From Prochlorococcus sp. AG-402-I23 (GTDB taxonomy: Bacteria; Cyanobacteriota; Cyanobacteriia; PCC-6307; Cyanobiaceae), in the NCBI GenBank assembly GCA_003216915.1, contig QCIB01000012.1, positions 1 to 47,117 on the forward strand: a DNA stretch of 47,117 nt. The letters are read 5' to 3'. How positions within the stretch are numbered: the stretch's first letter is position 1; each line of letters starts with the position of its first letter. The translations under genes and the position numbers were made by a program. Positions 25,677-35,425 of this stretch are shown here, in pieces. The notes under the pieces were generated by a model. It was given only the letters and a program-made list of their open reading frames with translations, had not been told where the DNA came from and did no database searches.

Positions 25677-27819
25677 AATCAGCTATTATTAGAGAATAAT
25701 TTCTAATTAAGCTCAACAAATTGAGTCTATTATTTCTTGTATTTAAATCCTCTGACATTATTAGGACTCCCTTTTCATTATCAAATAAATCCTCGATAGT
25801 ATTTATATTAATCTCGAACAAATTTAGAAGTTCCAAATAATTGAAATAACCTACTGAAAAAAGTTTTTCTAATTCTCTAATAAATTCAAAAACTTTCAAT
25901 TCACAATCTTTTTCAAAAAGTTTTGTGCTTACATAATCTCTTGTTGAGAGAACGTCTGTTGGAAGATTACTATTATTAGCTAATTTACTTACCCTAGTAA
26001 TTACCTTCTGGATTTCAATAAAATTTTCCTTTTCTTTAAAATTAACAATAGCTTGAATCCTATTTTTAAGATCAACAATATTCAATACTCTTTTTTGAGA
26101 TAATTCATCAGAAGAGCAAACGGCCTTTATTAATTCTTTACTAAGTGATATTTCTTCGAGATGACTAACAATTCTTAGAACTAAAAATTCAATTAAATCA
26201 TTAAAAACAGTTTCTCTTGAAAAGTTTAAATTAGGAAATGCGATTTTCCAAAAATCAATAAGTTCGTTAAATAATTTATCTAAAGGTAAATCAAGTTCAT
26301 AATCCCAAATTATTTTAATCACTCCATTCAAATTTCTCCTTAAAGCATAAGGATCAGATGATCCACTGGCACGCTTACCAGAAATAAATATACTTATTAA
26401 AGTTTCGACCTTATCTGCGATGGAAACTATTGCACCATATTTTGTGGAGGGCAAAGCATCTTTATAAAAAGAAGGTAAATAATGTTCAGCGACAGCCAAG
26501 CAAGCATCCTCACTAAATCCCTCATATTTAAGATATTTACCACCCATTATTCCTTGTAGCTCAGGGAATTCGAAAACAATTTCGCTACATAAGTCGTTTT
26601 TACAGTATTTAGCAGCTTCTATTATTTTTTTTTCTTCTAAAGACTTATCATTTAAAAATTTAAGAATTTTTTTAGTAACTTCCTCTATCCTTTCTACCCT
26701 CTGAAATATATTTCCAAGTCCTTTTAAATATGAAACAGATTTAAGCTTTTCATTTCTTTCGATTGAAGCAACTTTTTTGTCACTTTCTACGAAAAACTTT
26801 GCGTCTGAAAACCTTGCCCTCAATACTTTCTCATTACCTTTGGCAATATTATTATTTGATTCTTCAAGACCATTTGAAATAACGCAGAAAGTTGTACTAA
26901 TATTTTTTTCAGAGCTTAAATCTAGTTTAGAAAAACTTTTGTTTTTCAATAAAAGAGGGACGTATCTCTGATGACTTTTCATAACTGTTGAGAGAACTTC
27001 AACAGGAAGATCAAGGAATTCATTGCTAAATTTGCCAATAATTAAGTCTGGCCATTCAACTAAATCAGTTAGTTCATTTAGTAATCCTTCTGAAAGGTCA
27101 GGTTTCAGATTTAAAGATTTAGATGCCTGATTTATTAAACTTTCAATTTTTTCTTTTCTTTCTTTTCGAATAGCTATTACTCTATTTCGTTTCAATAATT
27201 CAAAAAAATCATCAGGATTCTGAACTTCTAAAACTTCATTGATTAGCCTATGACTTTTTGTTTTATTACTTATTTTGATCTTTGGATCACATTCATCAAA
27301 TTCAAAATCAAGAATTTCATCATTATAAATAGAAGCAATCCACCTAATAGGTCTTGAAAATTTTATATTCCCAGCCCCCCATTTCATAAATCGAGGACCT
27401 TGAAGACTCTTTACTAATTTTGGGATAATCGAAGACAAAGAAATTTTTGTTGATAGTCCTTTCTCAATTTTCTTTCCAAATACAAAATCACCCTTTTCTG
27501 TATTTTTTATTTCTAGCTTGCCTACATCTATATCTAGGCTTTTAGCAAATCCTAAAGCAGCATTAGTAGGAAATCCATTTAAATAAGCTGAATTTGCTTT
27601 AGGCCCTTTTCTTTCTATTATCTGATCTTCTGCATAATCAACTAAACCTTCGAGAAGTAGAACTATCCTCCTTGGTGTGGAGGTAACAACTATATGTTCG
27701 AATTTGATTAACTTTTTATCCAATTCAAATTCTATTAGAGATTTAAATTGCTCTAGAACAGAATGAGAAAATTTTGCGGGCAACTCTTCTGTTCCTATCT
27801 CAAGTAAATATTTAGACAA
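25657..27819 (-). CDS. glyS: Glycyl-tRNA synthetase beta subunit
   Basis: GlyS is the large subunit of the bacterial alpha2-beta2 glycyl-tRNA synthetase and recognises tRNA-Gly. The 720 residues begin with LLEIGTEELPAKF, followed by STPRRIVLLLEGL and KGPKANSAYL. The middle part has RPIRWIASIY and SHQRYVPLL. A C-terminal HD-like and anticodon-binding region has ISIADKVETLISIF and SGSSDPYALRRNLNGVIKI. These are family hallmarks and the length is normal. The start is TTG (complement of 27817-27819). The alpha subunit glyQ is not nearby. The 3' end overlaps chlP by 20 bases in antisense. Confidence 0.96.
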   Translation of the reverse strand: MSKYLLEIGTEELPAKFSHSVLEQFKSLIEFELDKKLIKFEHIVVTSTPRRIVLLLEGLVDYAEDQIIERKGPKANSAYLNGFPTNAALGFAKSLDIDVGKLEIKNTEKGDFVFGKKIEKGLSTKISLSSIIPKLVKSLQGPRFMKWGAGNIKFSRPIRWIASIYNDEILDFEFDECDPKIKISNKTKSHRLINEVLEVQNPDDFFELLKRNRVIAIRKERKEKIESLINQASKSLNLKPDLSEGLLNELTDLVEWPDLIIGKFSNEFLDLPVEVLSTVMKSHQRYVPLLLKNKSFSKLDLSSEKNISTTFCVISNGLEESNNNIAKGNEKVLRARFSDAKFFVESDKKVASIERNEKLKSVSYLKGLGNIFQRVERIEEVTKKILKFLNDKSLEEKKIIEAAKYCKNDLCSEIVFEFPELQGIMGGKYLKYEGFSEDACLAVAEHYLPSFYKDALPSTKYGAIVSIADKVETLISIFISGKRASGSSDPYALRRNLNGVIKIIWDYELDLPLDKLFNELIDFWKIAFPNLNFSRETVFNDLIEFLVLRIVSHLEEISLSKELIKAVCSSDELSQKRVLNIVDLKNRIQAIVNFKEKENFIEIQKVITRVSKLANNSNLPTDVLSTRDYVSTKLFEKDCELKVFEFIRELEKLFSVGYFNYLELLNLFEININTIEDLFDNEKGVLIMSEDLNTRNNRLNLLSLIRNYSLIIADFTLLNS

Positions 27820-27842
27820 GAAAAAAATATGACTTCTCTTAC

Positions 27843-27848
27843 TATAAT
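27843..27848 (+). promoter_or_regulatory. Candidate -10 element for sir
   Basis: A perfect TATAAT stands about 59 bases before the sir TTG start, in the short divergent region between glyS and sir. No clear -35 is visible, and no NtcA-type (GTA-N8-TAC) site is seen. The location is right for initiation of sir with a leader of about 50 bases. Confidence 0.4.
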
Positions 27849-27906
27849 TTACTACCAGTTAAATAAGCTTTTCGCTAATGTATAAAAAGAGATATTTTTT
27901 GGTCCT

Positions 27907-29694
27907 TTGATAAAGGTTGAGAAAGTAAAAAAGAAAAAAGATTCTGTCAAGGAAGAAACTGTTTGTTTGGCAAATGGACTAGAAGTTTCTAAATTTGAAA
28001 ATTTTAAAAAAAGTAGCCAATTTCTTAAAGAACCACTCGCTACAGAATTAGCCAATGAGAGCGATCATTTTACTAATGACGCAGTTCAGTTATTAAAATT
28101 TCATGGTAGTTATCAACAAGATAATAGAGAAAATAGAAGGCCGGGCAAAAGTAAAGACTGGCAAATGATGCTTAGGTTAAGAAATCCGGGCGGTGAAATC
28201 CCTGGGAAATTATTTTTAGCATTAGATGAATTATCTGACAAACTAGGTAATGGAACACTTAGGGCCACTACAAGACAAGCCTTTCAAATGCATGGAATTA
28301 GAAAGGAGAACCTAAAGGAAGTAATTCAAACAATAGTAAATTCAATGGGCTCCACATTAGCTGCATGTGGAGACATAAATAGAAACGTTATGGCCCCTGC
28401 AGCTCCATTTGATTCGCCAGACTATAATATTGCAAGAGCATTGGCAAAAAAAGTTGCAGATCTTCTCACCCCAATGGCTGGCCAAGGCACTTTTTTAGAG
28501 CTTTGGGCTGATGGAGATTTAGAGTACACCATAAAGCCTGACAAAGATATTGAAGAAATTAGGAAGCTCCAATTCAAGGATAATGTTTTTAGTGGGTTAG
28601 AAGATGAGCCTCTTTATGGTTCAACTTATTTACCGAGAAAATTTAAATGTGCTGTGACAGTTCCTGGGGACAATTCTGTTGATCTTCTTACCAATGACAT
28701 AGGAATAGTTGCCTTTACTTCTAAAGATGGAAACTTAGAAGGGTGCAACTTCTATGTTGGAGGTGGTATGGGTCGCACACATAATAATGAAGAGACCTTC
28801 GCCAGAATTGCAGATCCACTTGGATATGTTGAAAAACCTGATGTTTATGAATTAATACAAAGCATTGTGGCAATTCAAAGAGATTATGGTGATAGAAAAT
28901 CAAGAAAAAATTCGAGAATGAAATATCTACTTCATAGAAAAGGTATTAAATGGTTCAAAAAGATTCTTTTTGATAAGTATTTCAAAAAAGAAATTAAAAA
29001 AATCAGAAAAGAACCGAAAAATGTTCTTATTGATTACCTAGGTTGGCATAAACAAAATAAAACCTCCTATTTCGTAGGTTTACCATTATTATCAGGGAGA
29101 TTATCTGGAGAGAAGAAGAATACCATCACAAGTATTGTTAAAAAATATAATTTAGATTTAAGACTCACACCTAATCAGGATATTTTACTTTGTAATATCG
29201 CCAATAAAAACAAAGGTGAAATTCAAAAATCTCTTTCAAAAATTGGATACGAAAATTTAGAAAACATTAATGAAATTCAAAGACACGCTTTAGCTTGTCC
29301 TGCTTTACCACTTTGTGGTCTTGCGATGACTGAAGCTGAAAGAATATTACCTGATGTATTAATAAGGATTGAAAATTTACTATTAGATCTAAAAATACAA
29401 AAGACAATATTATTCAGAATGACAGGATGTCCTAATGGATGTACCAGGCCTTATATGGCCGAATTAGCACTTGTTGGAAGTGGGCAAAACAAATACCAAT
29501 TATGGTTGGGGGGAAGTAAAAATCTACAAAGGCTGGCTAAACCATTCTTACAAAGAATGGAACTTAACGATTTAGAAAAAACTCTTCAACCACTATTTGA
29601 TAATTGGAAGAGTAATTTGGATTTGGATTTCGGAGATTTTATAAATACTCAAGATGAAAATTATATATTGAATTTACTAAATAAAAATCAATAG
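27907..29694 (+). CDS. sir: Ferredoxin-sulfite reductase
   Basis: This enzyme reduces sulfite to sulfide with six electrons from ferredoxin, for cysteine synthesis. It carries a coupled siroheme and [4Fe-4S] centre. In the 595 residues the cluster ligands are C464 and C470 (CPALPLC) and C508 and C512 (CPNGC). N-terminal siroheme and substrate motifs include GTLRATTRQAFQMHG and RNVMAPAAP. The MTGCPNGCTRPY segment fits sulfite rather than nitrite reductase. The start is TTG at 27907, with no in-frame ATG near; the preceding ORF in another frame is not coding. The first 40 residues are basic and variable. It converges with a VanX-like gene three bases beyond its stop. Confidence 0.94.
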   Translation: MIKVEKVKKKKDSVKEETVCLANGLEVSKFENFKKSSQFLKEPLATELANESDHFTNDAVQLLKFHGSYQQDNRENRRPGKSKDWQMMLRLRNPGGEIPGKLFLALDELSDKLGNGTLRATTRQAFQMHGIRKENLKEVIQTIVNSMGSTLAACGDINRNVMAPAAPFDSPDYNIARALAKKVADLLTPMAGQGTFLELWADGDLEYTIKPDKDIEEIRKLQFKDNVFSGLEDEPLYGSTYLPRKFKCAVTVPGDNSVDLLTNDIGIVAFTSKDGNLEGCNFYVGGGMGRTHNNEETFARIADPLGYVEKPDVYELIQSIVAIQRDYGDRKSRKNSRMKYLLHRKGIKWFKKILFDKYFKKEIKKIRKEPKNVLIDYLGWHKQNKTSYFVGLPLLSGRLSGEKKNTITSIVKKYNLDLRLTPNQDILLCNIANKNKGEIQKSLSKIGYENLENINEIQRHALACPALPLCGLAMTEAERILPDVLIRIENLLLDLKIQKTILFRMTGCPNGCTRPYMAELALVGSGQNKYQLWLGGSKNLQRLAKPFLQRMELNDLEKTLQPLFDNWKSNLDLDFGDFINTQDENYILNLLNKNQ

Positions 29695-29697
29695 AAT

Positions 29698-30381
29698 TTA
29701 AATTTTTCCATAAAGGGCATTTTCTTTTTTATTTTTCCAAGCCCATAATTGATCGCCATAACTAAAATGCCACCATTCATTAGGATGTTGAGCAAATCCG
29801 AATTTAGTCATAATTTCCCTTAATAAATTTCTTCTACTATTCCAAATAATTGCTTCTTCATTCTTTATATTTGCATAAAAATAAGGATTCGAGGTCTCAT
29901 CCATTTGATCAACCATGCTTCCCATTTCAACAAGATTTCCGTCTTTATCTGATAAACAAACGTCCAATGCACCCCCAGTTGAATGAGGGGGAGGACACCT
30001 AGTGTCATAAGAAGGATATGCCCAAAATTTTTCAACTTTTTTTAAAATGAATGGATGAGATTTTATATTTTCAAAAGAAATATCAATATCGGCTTTTTTA
30101 CACTCTAATAAAAATGCTCTTTTAAACATAAATTCCTGGACTTCTAAAGGTCGCCAACTGTCATAAATCAAAAGTTTAAAACTACTCTTTGATATCAAAT
30201 AATCATTTACTTTTACTAATCTATTTACGACCTCCTCTCTTAATTGCCAAATAGAAGTTTTATCTTTGTAAGGAGCTCCTAAACGAGAGTAAGGGTGGGG
30301 ATCTAAAAACTTTAAGCAGCTAGGTATAGCAATTAATTTATCTCCATTATCTTTAATTGGTATTTTATTCCAAATTTTCAA
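29698..30381 (-). CDS. VanX-like D-alanyl-D-alanine dipeptidase (M15D)
   Basis: This is a zinc dipeptidase predicted to cleave D-Ala-D-Ala in the cytoplasm. The 227 residues contain the VanX/DdpX residues R77 in YDSWRP, zinc ligands H133 and D140 in PPPHSTGGALDV, and E202 and H205 in NEWWHFSYGD. No signal peptide is present, matching the cytoplasmic location of VanX-type enzymes. In organisms without vancomycin resistance such proteins probably recycle or salvage cell-wall dipeptides. It starts with TTG (complement of 30379-30381), downstream of recG on the same strand. No vanH- or ligase-like gene adjoins it, so a resistance cassette is not indicated. Confidence 0.9.
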   Translation of the reverse strand: MKIWNKIPIKDNGDKLIAIPSCLKFLDPHPYSRLGAPYKDKTSIWQLREEVVNRLVKVNDYLISKSSFKLLIYDSWRPLEVQEFMFKRAFLLECKKADIDISFENIKSHPFILKKVEKFWAYPSYDTRCPPPHSTGGALDVCLSDKDGNLVEMGSMVDQMDETSNPYFYANIKNEEAIIWNSRRNLLREIMTKFGFAQHPNEWWHFSYGDQLWAWKNKKENALYGKI

Positions 30382-30438
30382 TTGAAATTTGCAATTGATT
30401 TATAGTGGCATATATATCAAAAATTACAATGATAGTTT

Positions 30439-32895
30439 TCAATTCAAGAAATCATGAATGAATTTATTATCAGAATTATCAATAAGTATATTCCTTAAAA
30501 CAATATTTTCTTTTAAATCAGGATCATCACTAACAATCTTAATTGCCTCTTCTCGAGCCTTATCAATAAGAAATTTATTGTTAGGTAAATTGTCCAGTAC
30601 AAAATCAGGCAATCCAGATTGTCTATATCCTAAAATCTGGCCTGGTCCTCTAAGCTCCAAGTCTTTTTCAGCAATATAAAAGCCATCATTAGATTTTTGC
30701 AAAACACAAAGTCGTTTATTTTCTAATCCATTTTTATTGGAGGTTACCAGATAACAAAAAGATTTTGTTGATCCTCTACCAACTCTCCCCCTTAATTGAT
30801 GTAGCTGGGACAATCCAAATCTGTCCGAATTATAAATAATCATAATTGTGGCGTTAGGTACATCAATGCCAACCTCAATTACAGTGGTTGAAACCAATAT
30901 ATTAATTTCATTCTTTAAAAAAGAATTAATCACTTCATTCTTTTCTTGTGAACTTAATTTGCCATGTAATAATCCAACTTTTTTGTTAAAAAAGACCTCT
31001 TCTGATAAATGTTTGAATGTTTTCTTTGCGGAGCTTAAATTCATTTTTTCTGAATCTTCTATAAGTGGCAAAATCACATAAGCTTGCTTTCCCTTATTGA
31101 TCTCATTTTCAACAATCTTGAACAAGTTAGTTAAATCATCTTCTGAAATTATTTTTGTATTTATAGGAACTCTCCCAGGAGGGAGTTCTGTAATTTGACT
31201 CACATCTAAATCACCATAAATGGAAAGCGCAAGAGTTCTTGGAATTGGTGTTGCTGTCATTGATAACAAGTTAGTATTTTCTCCTTTATTTAGTAATCTA
31301 TTTCTTTGAGTAACTCCAAATCTATGTTGTTCATCAATTACGACCATCCCTAATGCATTAAAGATGACTTTATCCTCAAATAATGCATGAGTACCTACAA
31401 GGATATCAACTAATCCATTATTCAAATTAGAGAAAATTTCTTTTCTCTTTTTTTGAGGAGTATTCCCAGTAAGTAGTTCAACAGAAACTAAAAGGGGATT
31501 TAAATATTTTAATAAATTTTTATAATGTTGTTCTGCCAATACCTCAGTTGGGACCATAAATGCACCTTGCAAGTTTTTTTCAATGACAAGTAAAAGAGAA
31601 GCTATTGCAATTATGGTTTTACCACTTCCCACATCTCCCTGAAGCAATCTAGACATTGGTACGGGATTAGATAAATCTTTCTTAATTTCATTTAAAACAT
31701 TTTCTTGTGATTTTGTTAATTCAAAAGGAAAAGTATTCAAAAATTCTTTTAATAAAGATTTCTTTTGAGGTAATTGTTGGGAAGTTAAATTTTTGTTCGT
31801 CTTTTTTTTTCTAAGTAGGAACTTTATTTGCAGTAGGAACAACTCATCAAAAACCAAACGTTTTTTTGACTCAATAAGTGCCTTTTGAGTTGTTGGGAAA
31901 TGAATATTAATCAACGACTCTCCTTTTGATAATAAAGATAATGAATCAAGTTGCTTTTTATTTAAAATTTCTGGATATTGCTTTGCATAAATTAGTACCT
32001 TTTTCATAAGTTTTATAAAACTCATATTTGATAATGCTTCACCTAATGAATACAAGGGTAATATTTTGCCTGTAAAATTGTAATTATCATTGTTATCCTT
32101 AAGAATTTCAATCTGCGGATCTGCAAAAGTTTTACCATACTCTGTCAATTTGACCTTGCCGGAAATTGCTAATTTGGTTCCAGGAGTATACAAAGATTTT
32201 TGAGATAGGAAGAAGGAGTAAGATCTAAATCTTCTTCCTAAAAAAAATTTTGTAACCTTTATTGAAGAAGTTTCATCAGAAACTACAAAATTCATTATTG
32301 ATAAATTACTATTCTTTTTACTCTTATGAATATAAAATCTTTTAACGTTTGCGATGCACGTGTATAAATTATCTGGTTTTAAATTTATTATCTTAACTCT
32401 ATTCGTATAGTCTAGATATGTTCGTGGGAAATAATTAATTAGATCTTTTATATGAAATATCCCTAATTCATTAAGCTTATTTTTATAAACTTTTCCTACA
32501 TTTTTTATTAATGATATATCTGAATCAAAAGACAAACTTGAATCAGCTTTATTCAGAAAAACATTATTGGAAATATTATTAGAACTTTCTATTTCTAGAG
32601 TTTTACCTAGTTTATAAAGATTTTTTCTTGTATCTATAATTAACCTTTTTCTTTGATTTTCATCTAATTTATTATATTCATTATATTTTTTAGAAAATTC
32701 ATAAAATATCCTTAAATATTCATCTGAGATATTTAGATTATCTATTTTTTGCAATGATTCATGCAAATAGTCATTAAAATATTTTTCTCTTCCTAAAGTA
32801 TTAATAAATTTATTTTCAGTTTCAATAGTAAGAGACTTTTGAAGAGGTCTTATCCAATCTTTAATTAATTTATTATTATTCCCGCTAATAGTCAC
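30439..32895 (-). CDS. recG: ATP-dependent DNA helicase RecG
   Basis: RecG remodels stalled replication forks and branch-migrates Holliday junctions. The 818 residues have a cyanobacteria-like N-terminal extension (about 120 residues). The OB-fold wedge domain follows (KNKLNELGIFHIKDLINYFP to the region with GTKLAISGKVKL). The helicase motifs are GDVGSGKTIIA, MVPTEVLAEQHY, VIDEQHRFGV (DEQH box), LLSMTATPIPRTLAL and QLHQLRGRVGRG. The C-terminal TRG-like segment AEKDLELRGPGQILGYRQSG is intact. The start is GTG (complement of 32893-32895). It follows the unknown tsf-linked gene by 22 bases. Confidence 0.95.
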   Translation of the reverse strand: MTISGNNNKLIKDWIRPLQKSLTIETENKFINTLGREKYFNDYLHESLQKIDNLNISDEYLRIFYEFSKKYNEYNKLDENQRKRLIIDTRKNLYKLGKTLEIESSNNISNNVFLNKADSSLSFDSDISLIKNVGKVYKNKLNELGIFHIKDLINYFPRTYLDYTNRVKIINLKPDNLYTCIANVKRFYIHKSKKNSNLSIMNFVVSDETSSIKVTKFFLGRRFRSYSFFLSQKSLYTPGTKLAISGKVKLTEYGKTFADPQIEILKDNNDNYNFTGKILPLYSLGEALSNMSFIKLMKKVLIYAKQYPEILNKKQLDSLSLLSKGESLINIHFPTTQKALIESKKRLVFDELFLLQIKFLLRKKKTNKNLTSQQLPQKKSLLKEFLNTFPFELTKSQENVLNEIKKDLSNPVPMSRLLQGDVGSGKTIIAIASLLLVIEKNLQGAFMVPTEVLAEQHYKNLLKYLNPLLVSVELLTGNTPQKKRKEIFSNLNNGLVDILVGTHALFEDKVIFNALGMVVIDEQHRFGVTQRNRLLNKGENTNLLSMTATPIPRTLALSIYGDLDVSQITELPPGRVPINTKIISEDDLTNLFKIVENEINKGKQAYVILPLIEDSEKMNLSSAKKTFKHLSEEVFFNKKVGLLHGKLSSQEKNEVINSFLKNEINILVSTTVIEVGIDVPNATIMIIYNSDRFGLSQLHQLRGRVGRGSTKSFCYLVTSNKNGLENKRLCVLQKSNDGFYIAEKDLELRGPGQILGYRQSGLPDFVLDNLPNNKFLIDKAREEAIKIVSDDPDLKENIVLRNILIDNSDNKFIHDFLN

Positions 32896-32917
32896 ATTTG
32901 AAAAAAGAGTTATTTTT

Positions 32918-34003
32918 TCAACGTATCTTATTCAAAGTTATTTCTTTTTGCCTCCAATATGTCTCTTTTTTAATCAAACGCTGAAATTGATTTTTTAGCT
33001 CATTTATTTTGTTCCTTTGAATAGAAAGATTTAAATTTTTAAACTCTAACTCAACAGTAGATATATAGAAGAAAATAATACTTGGAAAATTATTGCCATT
33101 TAATGATGACCGATTTAAGTTTATTTCGAAATTAATAACAAAAGGATATGGATGTTTTATCATAAAATTTTTGCCTACTAAGTAATCAAAGGAATCTTTA
33201 GATAGCATCTTTTTTATTAGATTTGCCTTGAATAATTCTTGGTTAATATTATATGAAAGATTCAATAGTAAATTTTCCAATGACTTGTCTATTAGATCAA
33301 AATTATTAAGAATCTGATTTTTTGGTAAATTATCCATTTGATTTATATTTTCTTTTTCTGCATGTCTTAGTTTTTCCACCTTTTCTTCTCCTATTAATTC
33401 AAGTAGGGAGGAAATAAATTGTTTTTCAACTCCTAAATTTTCAAAAATATTGTTTTTAGATAAATAATTATTATGGTCGTTATTATCTAAATCATGTGAT
33501 ATGAATTTCTCATAATTATGAGCTTGATAATATTCAGAAGTATTTGGAAAGTCTTTACTAATCTCGAACTGAGTGGGTTCTTTTAATTGAAAACAATCTT
33601 CATATTGAAATTTTTCTTTTTGATCATCCTTTGTTTTTGTGGAACTATCAAAAATATTAAACTTAATTTCCTTATTTATATTTTTTTCAATTTCATTTAT
33701 CTTTAATTGTTCTACTGTTAAAAAGGGCAAATTCGTAAATATTAATTTACTTATTTTTTTTTCCAAAAGACTACAGAATTCACTTTCATTTAGGAAATTA
33801 TCATTAATTGTTGAATAACTATATATTTCATTAAGACCTTTTTCTACAGAAATGTAAAGTAGATCCCTTAAAAGATTAAGATAAAGTTCATATTCCCTAT
33901 AGATATTTCTAGTTAATATTCTTTTTTGGATGCCTGCTCTCTCTAATTGAGAATTTATTTTATCTATATTTATGTAATTATTGAAATTATTCAAATCAAT
34001 CAA
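32918..34003 (-). CDS. Unknown protein downstream of tsf, about 361 residues
   Basis: I do not recognise this protein. It is rich in asparagine, lysine and leucine, with long predicted helices at the start (QLERAGIQKRILTRNIYREYEL, LLRDLLYISVEKGL). A low-complexity middle and a more ordered end follow (PYPFVINFEINLNRSSLNG, then a basic helix with ELKNQFQRLIKKETYWRQKE). No membrane segment is present. The frame stays open upstream to 34072 inside tsf, but the likely start is TTG at the complement of 34001-34003, four bases after the tsf stop. Another TTG lies at 33992-33994. The position tsf-unknown-recG suggests co-transcription. The strong A+T bias of its codons is higher than in the flanking genes, which fits relaxed constraint. 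Confidence 0.7.
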   Translation of the reverse strand: MIDLNNFNNYINIDKINSQLERAGIQKRILTRNIYREYELYLNLLRDLLYISVEKGLNEIYSYSTINDNFLNESEFCSLLEKKISKLIFTNLPFLTVEQLKINEIEKNINKEIKFNIFDSSTKTKDDQKEKFQYEDCFQLKEPTQFEISKDFPNTSEYYQAHNYEKFISHDLDNNDHNNYLSKNNIFENLGVEKQFISSLLELIGEEKVEKLRHAEKENINQMDNLPKNQILNNFDLIDKSLENLLLNLSYNINQELFKANLIKKMLSKDSFDYLVGKNFMIKHPYPFVINFEINLNRSSLNGNNFPSIIFFYISTVELEFKNLNLSIQRNKINELKNQFQRLIKKETYWRQKEITLNKIR

Positions 34004-34007
34004 GTGA

Positions 34008-34664
34008 CTAGTTTGTTTGCATTGATGCAACCTCTTCAGCAAAGTCCATCTGATTTTTTTCGATACCTTCACCCAATGTATATCTTGTAAAGCGTCTTAC
34101 TTTGATATTTTCCCCAATTTTTGCAGCTGCTTGTTTTACAAGATCCTCAACTGTTAGAGAACTATCTTTAATATAGGGTTGTGAAAGCAAAACAAGCTCA
34201 TTAAGTCTTTTTGCTATTCTCCCTTCAACTATTTTTTCTTTAATTTGTTCTGGTTTTCCTGACAAATCATCCCTACCCATTTCAATCTGCTTTTCTTTTT
34301 TCACAACATCTTCTGGTATTTCATCAATTGATACATACTCAACATTTGGGCATGCTGCTACTTGCATTGAGACATCCTTCAAAAGAGATTGGAATATATC
34401 ACCTCTAGCAACGAAATCAGTTTCACAATTTAACTCTAGTAAAACTCCTACTCTTGATCCAGTATGTATATAACTACCAATTGACCCTTCGGTCGCTACT
34501 CTTCCCGATTTCTTTTCAGCACTAGCTATGCCTTTCTTTCTTAACCATTCCAAAGCTTTATCTAGATTTCCTTCGGTTTCGTTAAGTGCTTTTTTGCAGT
34601 CCATCATTCCTGCGCCAGTTTTGTCTCTAAGATCTTTTACAAGTTTTGCTGTAATGTTTACCAT
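34008..34664 (-). CDS. tsf: Translation elongation factor EF-Ts
   Basis: EF-Ts is the guanine-nucleotide exchange factor of EF-Tu. The 218 residues contain the UBA-like N-terminal domain with [19 protein letters not shown] and the core motif [13 protein letters not shown]. The C-terminal part ends soon after [17 protein letters not shown]. It is the short form seen in cyanobacteria and thermophiles, lacking the long coiled-coil insertion of the E. coli protein. It starts with ATG 44 bases after rpsB, the universal rpsB-tsf pairing, and is probably controlled by the same leader. Confidence 0.97.
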   Translation of the reverse strand: MVNITAKLVKDLRDKTGAGMMDCKKALNETEGNLDKALEWLRKKGIASAEKKSGRVATEGSIGSYIHTGSRVGVLLELNCETDFVARGDIFQSLLKDVSMQVAACPNVEYVSIDEIPEDVVKKEKQIEMGRDDLSGKPEQIKEKIVEGRIAKRLNELVLLSQPYIKDSSLTVEDLVKQAAAKIGENIKVRRFTRYTLGEGIEKNQMDFAEEVASMQTN

Positions 34665-34708
34665 TTGAAGTAATAAAAAATAGTGAATAGTGAGTTTTAA
34701 ATTGGAAT

Positions 34709-35413
34709 TTAATTTTTTCTTTCGGCATTAGAGCCCTTTCTACCCTCATTTATGGCATCTGCAAGTCTTCCTAAAATAAGTTGCACAGATCTAACGGCAT
34801 CATCGTTACAAGGAATTGGAACTTCACACAAATCCGGATCGCAATTTGTATCCAACATTGATACTAATGAAATATCTAATTTTCTAGCTTCTAATACTGC
34901 ATTAGATTCTCTTCTCTGATCAACCAATACAACTACATCTGGTAATCTTCTCATACTCTTAAGTCCACCTAAGTATTTTTGTAATCTTTCAAGTTCTCTC
35001 CTTAATACTGCTGCTTCTTTTTTAGGCCTCATTGCTATTGAACCACTACTTTCCATTCTTTCTAGATCTTTTAATCTCTCAATCCTAGCTTTCATTGTTG
35101 TCCAATTAGTCAACATCCCTCCAAGCCATCTTTGATTAACATATGCAGCTCCACAGCGTGTAGCTTCCTGAGCTACTACGTCTGATGCTTGTTTTTTTGT
35201 ACCGACAAATAGGAAACGTTTACCGCTTTTTGCTGCGTTTCTCGTCCATTTATAAGCATTGTTCATACATAATGCTGTTTTTACAAGATCAATAATATGA
35301 ACTCCATTTCTCGCGCAATATATGTACTTAGACATCTTGGGGTTCCAACGTCTAGTTTGATGCCCAAAGTGAGCACCAGCTTCCATCATTTCTGATAGTG
35401 ATACAACAGCCAT
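34709..35413 (-). CDS. rpsB: 30S ribosomal protein S2
   Basis: S2 binds late to the small subunit and contacts S1 at the mRNA exit side. The 234 residues include [57 protein letters not shown] and the late [17 protein letters not shown], all standard S2 motifs. The ATG is at the complement of 35411-35413. Only a U-rich stretch precedes it; a perfect GGAGG lies 24 bases further upstream, inside a predicted pseudoknot. The tsf gene follows 44 bases downstream. Confidence 0.98.
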   Translation of the reverse strand: MAVVSLSEMMEAGAHFGHQTRRWNPKMSKYIYCARNGVHIIDLVKTALCMNNAYKWTRNAAKSGKRFLFVGTKKQASDVVAQEATRCGAAYVNQRWLGGMLTNWTTMKARIERLKDLERMESSGSIAMRPKKEAAVLRRELERLQKYLGGLKSMRRLPDVVVLVDQRRESNAVLEARKLDISLVSMLDTNCDPDLCEVPIPCNDDAVRSVQLILGRLADAINEGRKGSNAERKN

Positions 35414-35425
35414 AATTAAAAAAGG

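Noticed and set aside
29698..30381. Vancomycin-resistance cassette suggested by the VanX-like gene
   Set aside because: No VanH, D-Ala-D-Lac ligase or VanRS-like gene is near, and stand-alone VanX-like dipeptidases are common in unrelated bacteria.
34004..34072. N-terminal extension of the tsf-linked unknown into tsf
   Set aside because: It would require 65 bases of same-strand overlap with the conserved end of EF-Ts; a TTG right after the tsf stop is simpler.
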